From Numida meleagris (Eukaryota > Chordata > Aves > Galliformes > Numididae): DNA of 64,000 bases. This document shows, one piece after another, positions 11,701 to 24,140 of the stretch (position 1 is its first letter; every line of letters starts with the position of its first letter). The position numbers and the translations under genes are program-made. Location: the NCBI RefSeq assembly GCF_002078875.1, contig NC_034410.1, positions 80,030,333 through 80,094,332 of the forward strand. Reading direction: 5' to 3'. Below the pieces are notes generated by a model. The model did not search any database, had not been told where the DNA came from, and saw nothing but the letters and a program-made list of their open reading frames with translations.

Positions 11701-14700
11701 TCAGCATTAATGAGGTCCAAAGCAAATCCTATTCCTATGCCTCTGCCACCACCACTATCTTTTTTCCCCTTCTTTTTAATATCCAACACAGCTTGCAATC
11801 TAAAACTTAACAAGCCAAAAACTCTGGAAATAAATATATATATACATTGTTTGTGTCATACATGCATGGAAAAATTATGAGCTACACAGAGAAGAGGTGA
11901 ATCACATGAGAAAGGTAAAATAGATTCAATTTGCCATGCTGGTGATCTATGGAAATGTTTAAACATAGAGCTATTTTCAAGGGTCTCATCATGGATTTTC
12001 ATTTTGGTTTATCAATTTTATTATATATATATCCTTATTCTCAAAAGTTAGATTTCCATGATAGTAATTCTTTGCAGAAAAACGCATCATAAAATCTCTA
12101 CACAGCCTAGTTCTTTATCTATCTCCTGTGGGTAGATGTATTCACAAAAGCACAAATACAATGACTGAATGTTGAAGAGGAAACCTAAATTTTGACTGTT
12201 TCTGGTCTGTAGCATGATTGAAGTAATAACTATATATTTACATTTGCCTTCCCCACTGAGAAAAATATGCGTGCGTGTACAGGCTGGAATACTAGTAACA
12301 GTAACACAAAATGGAAATTTTCTTATTCTTTTTTTCCATCTTAACAAGTTTTGTGAAAGAGTAACATGAATGTTTATTTATTCTTAGTTTAAATGTCCAC
12401 AGCATGAAATATTTTCATACTGTAATATCTGCTTTCTAAAGAATCTTGTATGTTGCTGGTGTTTGGAAGTTCTATCTTTTTTAGGATCAGAAATCATCTA
12501 ATGGACTTAATGAGCAGACTTTTTAGGTATACAAATGTAGTGATGAATCAAAAATTTTAAATAGTCTTAATAGACTACTTTTTGAGAAAAAAGTCAGTAA
12601 ATTACTCAATTTGTGTAATATATTCCTTTTTAAATGATAACAACAGCCTCATAGTTTTATTGATATATAAAAATGCTTGTAGCAAAGGAAATATCTTTTG
12701 TAAGATAAGTCCTAATATTAGATCAGCTACTGTTTCAGGAAAGATAGCTGATCTCTGTTTTACTGCATCATGCAGTTTAATTTATGTTCATAAACTAATG
12801 AAAGAGGAGTAGACACGTTGCCTGAATATTTGGCTGATTTGATTCATGGATGTCAAGAGGTGATTTTATTGATCTTGTTTATAATTTCAACCTCAAAGAA
12901 CTGCTCAAGTCTGCTTAAGATCTCAGTGTGTTAGGATAGAAACTAGAAGGGACAAAGCAATCTATCTGGTACCTTCATTTACCTACACAAATTTTCAAGT
13001 AGTCAGAGAATTACTTCAGGAAATACAAATTATTTTGATTTGTATTATTTCTGTTAGTTTATTAATTATCTGGAACTTTAGCATGGTTTTATTATTAGTT
13101 TATTGCCAAACATTTTTTTTTTACATAGAGAAGTATAAAATGTCAGTAAGCATCTCAGTGAATATGTAGCTGTCTTGTCAGTGAATCAGCTCAGTAATTC
13201 ATTTCTCTGTAATAAGATTATATTTCAAGCTTTTAAAAGCTCTGGTTTCAATTTATTTGGAAGTCAAGTCAGATATCTTATACAGCAAGAGCTCTTTATT
13301 TTAGATTTATATTTAGTTCCTTTGATAACTGAGGTGTAGGATGCCTAGTAAACCTAAAACATGAGGAGTGATTTAGGTCATGGTTTCATTGCAAAAAATA
13401 CTCTTTGAATCATCTTTGACAGTTTTATAAGCTGTCTTCTATCAAAGCCATCAATGAAACACAGCTCATTAACTGAAAGAACATCTAATTGCCCTTCCTG
13501 TACAAGCCTCAAAGTTAGTGTTCAGATTTTTCCATCTTGCAATGGCATGGAAGTGCTTGTCTTTCTAACAAGTGATGCACCAAAAGTAAATGATTCATAC
13601 ATTTCTGTAGTGGAGGCTAGGAAGACAGCAAGAGCAGGTCCACACTCTTTAAATGTCTAAGGAAGATATTCCAGAGACTTTAAAATGACTGCTCTCTCTT
13701 CAGTCCCGTTAAACTTATCAATTACAAAAAAAAAAAAAAAATGAAGTAGCATTTCCTTATTTTGTTTGATCATGCCTAACCTATGCATATTGACACTTCA
13801 TATTAGTGTAGAATTTGAGTTACTGCCACTTCCAAGGAACCTTGAAAACTTTGCTTATCAAGAACCACTTTGAACTACACGTATTTTTGGTCTTACAGTA
13901 GAGCTGTAAGTGAAAGCAACTTAGTCTTGATTTTATGCAAGACATGCAGATCTTCAAAATGTATGCTAACTTTAAAAAAATTTAAATGAGTACATAAGTT
14001 AAAAGTTGATTCTACTTAGAAAATGAAATAGCCAGATGTCTCAGTAGTGAATGTGGACTGTGTTCTTTCTTAAGAAAAGGTTAAGAATAAGAAGAAATGT
14101 ACTATATTATTTATCATTATATTATGTTGTGCTATAAATATTATATAAATGGGCTTCAAAAATTGAGTAGAAGATACTCTTCATTTAATAAGGGAATGTA
14201 GTATAAACTCAGAGGAATGGTTGGTATGCAACTCTCACTTTATAAATTGAACAGAAAGGCTTTTTCCTATGAGTAAAAGTGGATAGTATAGAAATTGTGA
14301 CAGTAGTAATTCCTGAATTTCTGTATTCATAGAATACTTGAGCTTTACAAATCCAGTGCTACTTTGAACATACAACCTATGTTAGCTTTCAATAACTAAA
14401 AATTCAGTCATTTTGTCCAAACCTATCATTTACCTATCATTGTCAGTGTGTATAAACTGAAAAACTGAAAATATTTATTAGAATTGAAAAATATAGTGAA
14501 AATCTACCGTTTATTTATAATGAAGGAGTCAAACGGATTATGCTGCATTTTTTACTTTTTTTCATCTTGTATTAGAGAAGGAGGTAACAGACAGGATTTT
14601 TGCCTTCAGCAAAACTGTATGCAGCAAATCCCACAACTCTTTTCACATCTCTGGGCAATATAATTGAAATGAAGCTTTATACATATAAACATAGTACAGA

Positions 14701-16531
14701 TGTTAACATTTTCAGTAGAAGTGAAAAGGATTCAAGTCTGATTAAAAGTCCCCTAAGTGTTACTGAGTAAATGTGAGAAAAGATAAAATAATTATTTAAT
14801 GCTAAAGTAAGTGAAATAAAACAGAATGCTAAGATTATTGGGGGAAAAAGAAAAAAACAATAAAAAACAACCAAAAACAAAAAAGCAAATTATTTTATTA
14901 AAATTATTCTTTTCTATCGATGTCTTCCAATAGGAAAGTAATTCATACTGCTCATACTTCAATAAAATGACTAGCTGGCAGAAAACAAACCTACTGCTTC
15001 ACCAGAGAATTAAGGAAAGAATATCTTGGGTCCAGCTCATATACTTTCAGTCCAAGGGTATGAACATGAAGGTGGCTTGTGTCTCTGATCATTGTACTAT
15101 GCACTATGAAAACATTCTGAAGAAAATCAAAAGCAGTAGCTCTTTGCAGGATGCTTTGCTTGAAGTCTGATAACTTCATCTCTGTTATGGTGTACTCACC
15201 AAATCTATAAAAACAAGAATTTCATGGAAGACATTCCTTTGTCCCATATGTGCCTGAAAATCTATTCAGTATTAGTTGCAGAGAGAAGTGAGATGAGCAG
15301 TTCTGCGCAAGCAGTGAATGCTGGCTTGACCTTGTCATGAGGTTTTACTTCAAGCTGAAAAACAGCTTGCAGCTGAGGAATGGTTTTTCATGAAATACCC
15401 CCATATTTTATGATGATCATCCAAACTAAACAAGCAAACAAACAAATAACAGAACAACAACAACAACAAAAACACAACATAACATTGATAAAAAAATAAA
15501 GGGCTAGTATCATTCTGAATGTTGATTTTTCTCTCACTTTCTGATGCTCACTTCCAAGGTTCTGTATATCAATCAGCATCCAATTTGCTCTATTATTCTA
15601 GCTTACCCCAGCATCTTAATGCATTTAATGCATACCACGGAGATCTACAGCTTTAAGAGATTTGATGGAAGAAACAGATGCTTTTGAGTGACAATGCATT
15701 TTATGTCATCATAAGAAACATTAAAAACAGAGTTTTTCTCTTAATTGAATGACTAGATATGTATAATTCAGGGACATATTCCATAGAATATACACACATC
15801 AAATACCCCCTGAATTTGAACTTATTGGTGGAAAGGCAGAATAGATCTACAAATCTGTAGGAGAATGTCCTTGAGTTTTATGGTTTAGGTACTTCACAAT
15901 TGTTTGGCACATCGCATTCATAATAACTAAAGACAACATAATCAAGCAGGAACGTGCTGTTCTACATTCACTTAGAAACGTGCTTTACAGAGTTGCCTTA
16001 GAGAAAAACATGAGATAAAAGTATTGATCACCTGACAAATAAATTCTCCTTTGATGCTGTAATGATCATATTGCAGCTTTCAGCTTGATTTTATAGACTT
16101 TTGGAATATCTGCAGGTGAACTTACCACAACTAATTCAAAGTGAAGGTGATAGTGCATGTATACACTGAAATGTATTCAGATTAAAAATACATCTGAGAT
16201 ACCAGGATCTGGGCATGCTGCATAAGTACAAGAAAGACTAACTCCAAGGAATACTGAATTCCTTGTACCTTATTCCCTCAATCAATGTGAAACAGTGTTG
16301 CAACAGCCATTGTGCCAATATCCTGCAAGTCCCTGAAGCAATACTGTACTTATGAAAGGTTGTATACTATCTGATTTTGGTTTTGATTGCATAAAATTAC
16401 TGAGAAAATCATGAGCAGACATTGCCCAAAGGTTGTTAGAGTAACTTTAAGAAAAGAAGACACAATGTATTTCATTTACTTGAAAATGCTTTCTGTTTCT
16501 TCTATAACTCTTTAAGAGGATTCTTACTATT
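8701..16531. other. 7.8 kb with no recognised gene or repeat
   Basis: AT-rich sequence without CR1 tails, LTR ends or domain-bearing frames that I could recognise. It holds short A and T tracts (for example 8813-8830 and 13724-13741) and a CAA-rich patch at about 15456-15475. All open frames are under 90 codons and featureless. Distal regulatory or conserved non-coding elements could be present but cannot be judged from one sequence. Confidence 0.5.
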
Positions 16532-17080
16532 TGTCTTAGCTTCAGCTGAGATGGAATTGTTTTCTTCAGTGTCTGGTATGTGCTGTTTTGGGTCTAGGAG
16601 AAAAACAGTGTTGATATCGCATCAATGCTTCTAGTTTCTGCTAAGTTATGTTGTACAGAGCCAAGGCCATTTGCAGTGAAGGGCTCAAGGAGCTGGGAGG
16701 GAACAGAATTAGGACAGCTGACTTAAAATGGCCAAAGGGATATTCTGTACCACTTGACACCCTGTGGAAGGAGTTTTGAAGGGGGTGGGAATTCATCTAG
16801 TTCTCTTCTGCTGCTCAGGGCCTAGCTGGGCATCAGTCAGGGAATGGTGAGCAATTGCTTGTGCACTACTTGTTATAAACATTTATATAAATATATCTAG
16901 TCGTAACTATTACCCTTTTCCTTTTGTCTATCTTAGTAAATAGTTTTATCTCAACCCACAAGTTCTCCTTTTTTTTTCTTTTCTTTTTTTTTTTTTTATT
17001 CTCTCTCCCATCCCACTGGGAAGAGGGGGAGTGAGCAAATGACTGTGTGATGCTGAGCCACCTGCTGGGTTAAACCACAA
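16532..17080 (+). mobile_element. Solo LTR, avian ERV (family A), plus orientation
   Basis: It starts TGTCTTAGCTTCAGCTGAGA and carries GTGTCTGGTATG, GGAGAAAAACAGTGTTGATA, AGAGCCAAGG, AGGACAGCTGAC and AATGGCCAAAGGGATATTC in the same order as the 5.1-kb and 57.9-kb copies. It ends TGTGTGATGCTGAGCC, then GGGTTAAACCACA. A C/T-rich tract (16966-16999) precedes the 3' end. No internal retroviral genes flank it. The flanks show no convincing target-site duplication. Confidence 0.83.
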
Positions 17081-18613
17081 TGGTATTAAGCAGGAAGCAG
17101 GAGATACCAAAAGCAAGGTACAATGTTGGAAAAGGATTTAGCCAAAAGTTATATTTTCAGTTCTTCCCCTTCAGGAAACTATGCATGATTTGAATTTGCT
17201 AGAGAAATTCACATAAACTTTCCTGTAGAGATTAAACTTTTCTGCAGTTTCCACCACACTAAATGTAACTACATTTTGTGATCTTGATAACAATTATAAT
17301 GCCAGAACTGATCAAACTGGGATATTTTATTTCTCATACAATATCTTATGCTTTCCATGAGAGTTACTTTTCATAACCACTATGTCAACCACTCTCATTA
17401 ATTTGTTTAGAGGAAATACCTTTCCACTGTTATAATGCAGTTCTCTGCATGGCTGAGAATCTCTGTTGTGAAGCAGTCTAGATGGAGCTTGTTCTGCTGC
17501 CCATGGATCTGTGTTGCTCTCATTATTATTAACATAAAAGCTTATCTGGTTATTATATCATTTGAATATCTGCATGAATCATCCTAGCTTTCAAATGACA
17601 TTTACAAGAAAGCAGAATCACTCCTCGTTTCATTCCTGAAACTGGAAACTTTCAATTTCATAAAATTCCACAGCAATATAGGATCAGTAATTTGTAAACC
17701 ACTGTTTCCTATCTCCTACAGCTCCTTCAGATGCAACAGCATCCAGGCCTATAAATGCCATAGTGCTGACAGAAACAATTAGGAGCTGTCAAAGTAATCA
17801 TTCTTTCTTTCATCTGCCATAGCTCTTGAAAGCTGCTTTTTCAGATAAATCAAATTTATACGAAAACACAAATCTGTCTTGGACCTGTAGGCACGTTCTC
17901 CAAAGCTTTAGTCATATGGTATACAGACTGTAAAGCAACCTAATTAGACAATCCAATGGAGAAGATTTCACTTTGGTGCAGAGCCCAGCCTCAGCTTGGG
18001 CAAGGTCCAGGAGTTCTGCACAAAAACATTTAATGGACTAGCAGTCACTGATGCACACAGTGGCTAATTTCTGGTTCTAGTGGAATCAAGGGTCTTTAAG
18101 ATGTTCGATATTTTGTGGTGCAAATGAATTAATTTCCAGATAATGTCAAAAGAGAATATTTAAATGTAATTATTTATTTTGCTACTGCTACCACCAACAT
18201 TATTTAGTTATGAAATTTACAAGACAAAAGCTAAATTATATCAAATGTGAGATAGAAGTTAGGTTACTGACCAGTCAAATGCATTGTTATTTGAGTGATA
18301 TTCCTGCTGTGCTCTTTTTCTGATATGTAGTTAGAAAACTAAAGATCTAAAATTTCTATCTTTACTAACTATTTCATTTTGTCTTCTTGAGTTCGTGGAA
18401 TTTTCTGGTATTTTTTTTACACCTGCTGCAGATTTTAAAACATCTCTTCTGGTAATATGATTCATCTGTAAAGATAGTGATGTTGATCAACATTGATAGG
18501 TTGTATATTCACTATCTGATCTATGATTTAAACCTCAAGGGAGTTTCACAGCCTTCCTTTTCTTTAGCACTGTATTGTCTTTTCCATATCTGTATCTCTA
18601 GTTGACTTAAGTT
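17081..18613. other. Unannotated sequence
   Basis: No gene or repeat was recognised. The similarity to the right-hand inverted arm begins sharply at 18614, and nothing resembling this stretch was seen beyond the other arm. Confidence 0.5.
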
Positions 18614-19747
18614 TCTTTTTCTAAATATTCCTGGAATTTACACTGATATTATATCACAGACCTCTATCTGGGATCAATCTTCCAGTGAGACACCGTGTTC
18701 TTAGGACCAGTTAAAAAATGAAGAATAAACGAGGCGTAAGAAAATGGTCAGTAAAACAATGAAAGGGACAGATGATGTGTCAGAAAAATGTCTGCACTGA
18801 TTGCTTAACTACGCTCAGAGAAGTTTTCAATATTGCAAGAGAGAGGAGAGAAAAAAAATTAATATATGTTCATATGCTCTCCAGACTGGAACTTGAACAC
18901 AGAAATTCAAATACATTCTCTTCTGAGAAACAGGGGAAGAGGAAAAGTGGTTGAAAGTGCTCAAGATATTTTCTGTCAGTAATGGCCTATGCCCTTTTTG
19001 CTAACCTGTCTTGCCCTAGTACTTAATTCTGTTCTTCCTCAATTTGCAACATATAAACTTGCAGAAAATAAATATACCGAGGTCGTGATCTCTGGAGAGC
19101 CCTCTCTGAATGCAATGACTGTGCTGATTCAGGAACGTGAAAGCTGTTTCCTCCCGCAGCCTGCATTTTCCTATCACTCAGTCCTTCCTCTACATCTTCC
19201 CCATTCTTCGTGTGCAGAACTACAACTGTCAGTGCTGACAAAAATCTGTGGGCAGGATTGCCACTGCAAACATTGAAAACCGTGATCTAGGCACCCCCTT
19301 ACAAAAACACATATGTCACAAAGGGATTAAATCAAATTGGGGTTCCTTTTGTTGGATCTCCAGTGTTTAGATTTTCAGGATAGGCCTGGGTTACTTTTTT
19401 ATTTACAGGAAGTGATACTTTAGAAAAGGGCTTTGTACAGTATTCATGAATTGCATTGTAATGTTTTGCTCCTCTCTGTGTGAACACCTTTGACATTTTT
19501 GTTGTCAGATCTGGTGAGCTGAACTGTTTCACTGAAATACTTATGTAAGAATCCTATTATAAAAGCCCAGTTGTCTTCAGTGCAGCTGGAGCTTCCATAG
19601 CTGTGGTGGTTCCATCACATTCCCAAAGGCAGCAAGGGAAGATCCCAGGCACCCACATGCACAGCATCAGGGGGAGTCTCAAATGGGTGTAGAAACGCAA
19701 TTCTAGGTTACATTCCATCTTTTCTTAGGTGAAGTTCTGGTGGGTCT
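18614..19747 (+). repeat. Left arm of 1,134-bp inverted repeat
   Basis: The reverse complement of 33274-34407 matches this segment base for base across all rows I compared, with paired coordinates always summing to 53,021, so there are no indels. The only difference noticed is T at 19741 against C (reverse complement of G at 33280). The outer end is sharp at 18614. The inner end passes into diverged but still related LTR-end sequence. No TIRs, target duplications or LINE tail mark the arm itself, so it does not look like an ordinary transposon copy. It carries short open frames (for example 18989-19276 plus, 19332-19532 minus), duplicated in the other arm, with no recognised domains. Confidence 0.95.
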
Positions 19748-19770
19748 CTTCAGTCCTGTTTATTCCCTGA

Positions 19771-20361
19771 TGTTCCTGGTCCTGGTTTAAACTGACAAGG
19801 AGCTCAGCACCACACAGTTGCTCACTCACTTTCCATTGGTGGGATGGGGAGAGAACTGGAAAGGGTCAAGTGTGAGAACTGATATTTTGAAATAAAGAGA
19901 GTTTATTAGATGTAGCACAATGCTATGTGCACAAGCAAAACAGAAGAGTGAAATCATTCACTACTTCCTGTCAGCAGGCTGATGTTCAGCTACTTCCATG
20001 AAAGCATGGCTCAGAATACATAACAATTTTTTTTTTTTTTTCTCATAAGACATATGGCATTACTGCCAGCATCTCCCTTCCCTTCCTCTTTCTTATCCCC
20101 AGATTTTATAGCTAAGCATGGCATATGGTCATACTTTGGCCAGCATGGGTCAGTTGTCCTGGCTGTGTACCTTCCTCATTTTTGGTATTCCCCCTTCCCC
20201 CTCACAGCTAGAGCATAGGGCATCATGAGGAGCTTGACTCAGTGTGAACACTGCTCTGCAACAATTAAATCATTGGTCTGTTACCACTGCTATTTTTACC
20301 AGCAGATACAAAACACAGCATCATATAAGACTCTATGAAGAAAATTAGCCACATCATGACA
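19771..20361 (-). mobile_element. Solo LTR, avian ERV (family A-like), minus orientation
   Basis: The reverse complement starts TGTCATGATGTGGCTAATTT with CTTCATAGAGTC and continues through CAGCCAGGACAACTGACCC, TGCTGGCCAAAGTATGACC and TGTGTGGTGCTGAGCTCC, then GTCAGTTTAAACCAGG. The block order follows the avian LTRs at 5.1 and 16.5 kb, but it is more diverged. The left edge is uncertain by about 20 bp because it merges into sequence homologous to the inner flank of the other inverted arm (33220-33273). Confidence 0.72.
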
Positions 20362-20629
20362 CTACCCCACAAGTGATACGTACCATTCTTAATAGCTATT
20401 GTATGTGATCCATATGCTGTACTGGAAGACATTTTCTTAATGGCTGTGTAAATATGATCCAACAGAGAATAAAAGACAGAATTTAAAGACTACCATGATG
20501 TATGCATTTATGAGAATAAGAAAACACAAATAATGAACACTTTTACCTCACTGTGATTTAATTCTCTTATTTTTCTCTTTACATAGTACATTGCTTGTCT
20601 TTTTTTTTTTTCTTTCTCTCTTTTTTTTT

Positions 20630-20848
20630 TTTTGGATCAGTATTCCATCATGGCTTCCCCTGCTTGCCCACTCCATGTTTATATTTAGGAAAGTAAGTTT
20701 TTTCCCTTAGCTCATTGCTGCTGTTTTCCTTATCTCAGCCCATCTCCCTGCCTTTTTCCTTCCCGCTTTTCCCTTTCCCAGGCCATGGGTCTGTGGTTCC
20801 CTTCACCCCCTGTTATGGAACCAGTCTGAACCAGGGCTAACCGTGACA
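20630..20848 (+). mobile_element. Partial LTR, avian ERV (family B), 3' portion
   Basis: TCATTGCTGCTGTTTTCC, CAGCCCATCTCC, TTTTCCCTTTCCCAGGCC, ATGGGTCTGTGGTTCCC and the end GCTAACCGTGACA match, in order, the 3' half of the LTRs at 22322-22833 (reverse complement) and 34874-35438. The 5' half is not recognisable; a T/C-rich tract (20600-20633) lies where it would be. The start is approximate. Confidence 0.7.
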
Positions 20849-22321
20849 AGAGCACAATTGGAAAGAAAGAATCAGATATTCTCCTAGTGATTAACTAGCA
20901 ACCAAATAAAATCTACTGATAAATGTTTTTGAAAATATATTCTGATTTCATATATTTGCATTCTATAGATCCAATTTAATATTCCTTTGAAGATTTGAGC
21001 ATTCATCATAGAGAGGTTATAATAGCTGGCTACTGGCTCCCCTCAAGATTCTCCTTTTTGCACATGAGAAAATGAAAGCATTCAAAATCAGAGAGCAAAG
21101 ACGAAGCTTAGACTCTCCAAGATATAGTTCATTTGTTACTTCTGTCTGTTCAAGAAAACAGAAAAGCAGTGGCAGTCATTTTTCTATCACTACTTTTTTT
21201 TTATCCTGTCCATCTATTTGCAGATGCAAAATCTGTTTGCACTCTGTATTTTATTGCCTTCTTTTCAGGGGAATTAATAGTCTGCTGTTGAGTGATTTTC
21301 ACAGCTAAGTATCTGCTGGCAATACCCCTCCTTATTTTGCTGTGGAATGTACACCAGGTCAAATACAGTCAGTTGTATACTGAGCTGAAAAAATCTTCAA
21401 TAAATATCACTCTGTATTGCACAGCAATTTAAATTGCAGATGATTCATTCAACCACCTTTTTTTTTTTAATAAGAGATATATTTCTTATAATTACATTTG
21501 TCAGTAATTTACGGGTCTGCACTAATAAATACTTAATATTCTGAAAGAGAGTTAAAATTTCCATTTCGTGACCCACCATGCATTTCAGAACAACAAACTA
21601 AGACTTAAGGGACCAGATTATGAATCTTTTGCTAATACCACAATGTGCTGATTTCTTGAAGTGAATGGAACTCCTCAACTGAGTAGGTACATATAGGAGC
21701 ATAACCTATGTTAAGTAATGTCAGACTGCCCCTGCAATCTTAAATGTTTTTATACAGTTAATGAAGATTACTGAGTTTGACACAAGTCTTCTATTCTGCT
21801 GCTGACTCTAACTTGCCAAAAGGTGATTGATTGATTGTGGCATTGTAAGATAATGCATTGTGAATCCATACCAGGCAAATTACTCTTCAAGGAGCAGTGA
21901 CATTGTGCCTCTGTTCCACCTATGTAATTCAATCTAAGTGTAACAGTCGCTGGAAATGCACAGCCTTTGAAAATTAAAGCTACAAAACAACAAACACACA
22001 AAGCAAACAATTGCAAACTTCAAACCATTTCTCATGATGTGTAATTGTAATCACACATCAGTTCTCCAGGATAGATCATAGCCTTAAGAATGAATAAGAT
22101 GCCGTGGAAAATCCAGTGCAAAGCTTCATTATCTGTCACCTAGACTAAAACACACTTCACCCTACTTGATTGCCATTGTTTCCTCTCTCATACAAAAACA
22201 CAATACTGCAAACCATGCAGCAGTCCTTCTACATTATAATTTGTGACAAGTCTCCCCTTGTTTCCTACAGCCTTCTACAGTTAGGCTGCAACTTTTTTAA
22301 TGATATATAATAATAACTACT
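20849..22321. other. Unannotated sequence
   Basis: No gene or repeat was recognised. The 78- and 82-codon frames are featureless. Confidence 0.45.
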
Positions 22322-22833
22322 TGTCAACGGTTTACAGGCATTCGGCCCAGTTCCGTGATGAATGGGGCGGGGGACCATGGACTCACGGCCCAGGAAAGGG
22401 AAAAGGGAAAAAAAAAGGGTAAGGAGATGGGCCTGAGAGCAAAACAGCAGCAACAATCTGAGGAGAAACAAACTAATTTACTAAATAAGATGTCAGAATG
22501 CAAAATAACACACTATAATACAATATAATTACAATTTAAACTCTTAATCCAATACAGTGAGAGAGAGCGTCCAAAAAATTAAAGTAGGCCTTACTCTAAC
22601 ACCTACAATAAGATGGCTGGGGAGTGAGATGCTGCCGGGATGAGAGATGGGTGGAAAGAGAGAAGGTCTTGTGATCTGCGAGTTTTTATCTTTCCCTCTA
22701 ACCAGAAAATGTTAACAGGGGAGCAAAGTCCCCTGGGGAATGCAGTAGTTCTTCTCTTCTGAAAACCAGGTACATACACTACATGATGTTATGATGTGGA
22801 ATAGCAATAACCCAAAATCATAAAACCATGACA
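22322..22833 (-). mobile_element. Solo LTR, avian ERV (family B), minus, with 5-bp target duplication
   Basis: The plus strand begins TGTCAACGGTTTACAGGC and ends AAAACCATGACA, so the element has TG...CA ends in both orientations. It is flanked by the direct repeat CTACT (22317-22321 and 22834-22838), a 5-bp target-site duplication. The reverse complement shares TGTCATGGTTTT, CCCCAGGGGACTTTGC and the TTGCTGCTGTTTTGCTCTC to GGGCCGTGAGTCC order with the 34.9-kb LTR. No internal region is attached. Confidence 0.88.
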
Positions 22834-22996
22834 CTACTGTACTCTCATAGTATTTTCCATAATTGAGCATGAAAGAAAAAAAAAAAAGAAAATTATTGTT
22901 ATAACATCATGCTGTCATGCATTGGTTTAGCAAGCCAGAATGACTTGCTCAAGAAAAAAGGGGGGAAGGGGAAGCTTAGTCAATGCATTGAAATTT

Positions 22997-24140
22997 AGAA
23001 TCATAGAATGATTTGGTTTGGAAGTGAGTTTTAAGATCATGTAATTCCAACCCCCCTGCTATAGGCAGGGACACCTCCCTCTAGACCAGATTGCTCAAAG
23101 CCCCATACAGCCTGCCCTTGAATGATTCCAGGGAGGGGGCATACACAACCTCAATGGGCAACTTGTTCCAGTGTCTTACCACCATCACAGTACAGAATTT
23201 CTTCCTAGTATCTAGTCTAAACCTACCCTCTTCCAGTTTAAAACCATTTTCCCTCATCCTGTCGCTACCTGCCCTTCTAAAAAGTCCCTCCCCAGCTTTC
23301 CTATAGGCCCCCTTCGGGTACTGGAAGGCCGCTATAAGGTCTCCCTAGAGTTTTCTCTAGGCTGAAGAGCCTCAGCTCTTTCAGCCTGTCCTCATATGGG
23401 AGGTGCTCCAGGCCTCTGATCATCTTTATGGCCTTCCTCTGGACCTGCTCCAACAGCTCCACATCTTTCCTGTATTGGAGGCCCCAAGCCTGGATGCACT
23501 ACTCCAGGTAGGGTCTGATGAGAGCAGAGTAGAGGGGCAGAATCACCTTCCTTGACCTGCTGGTTGCACTTTACTTAATGCGATCCAGGATATTGTTAAC
23601 CTTCTGGGCTGCAAGTGCATATTGCCAGCTCATGTTGAGTCTTTCATCAACCAGCACCCCCAAATCCTTCTCCTCAAGGCTGCTCTCAAGCCATTCTCCA
23701 CCCAACCTGTATCTGTGCTTGGGATTACCTCGACCCAGGTGCAGGACCTTGCACTTGGCCTTGTTGAACTTCATGAGGCTGGCATGGGCCCACGTCTCAA
23801 GCTTGTAGAGGTCTCTCTGGACAGCATCCATTCCCTCTAGCATGTCAGTTGCACCACTCAGCTTGGTGTCATCTGCAAACTTGCAGAGGGTGCATTCAAT
23901 TGTACTGTCCATGTCACCTACAAAGATATTAAATAACATCAGTCCCAACATCGATCCCTGCGGAATGCCACTCATCACCAGTCTCCACTTGGACATTGAG
24001 CCACTGAACACAACTCTCTGAGTGCAACCATCCAGTCAATTCATTGTCCAGTGAGTGATACATCCATCAAATCCATTTTTCTCCAATTTGGTGACCAGGA
24101 CGTCATGTGGGACAGTGTCAAATGCTTTGACAGTGATCCA
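22997..24140 (-). mobile_element. CR1 LINE, 1.14 kb, with RT catalytic motif region
   Basis: The left end has the AATCATAGAATGATTTGG tail. The minus-strand frame 24011-23571 encodes 146 codons including SGIPQGS (frame residues 14-20, RT motif B) and FADDT (residues 45-49, the catalytic Y/FADD box, DNA about 23865-23879), then the post-RT segment. Towards the 3' end, motifs of the ORF2 C-terminus continue but are broken by stops. It is 5'-truncated near 24140, within the RT domain, and therefore non-functional. Confidence 0.94.
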
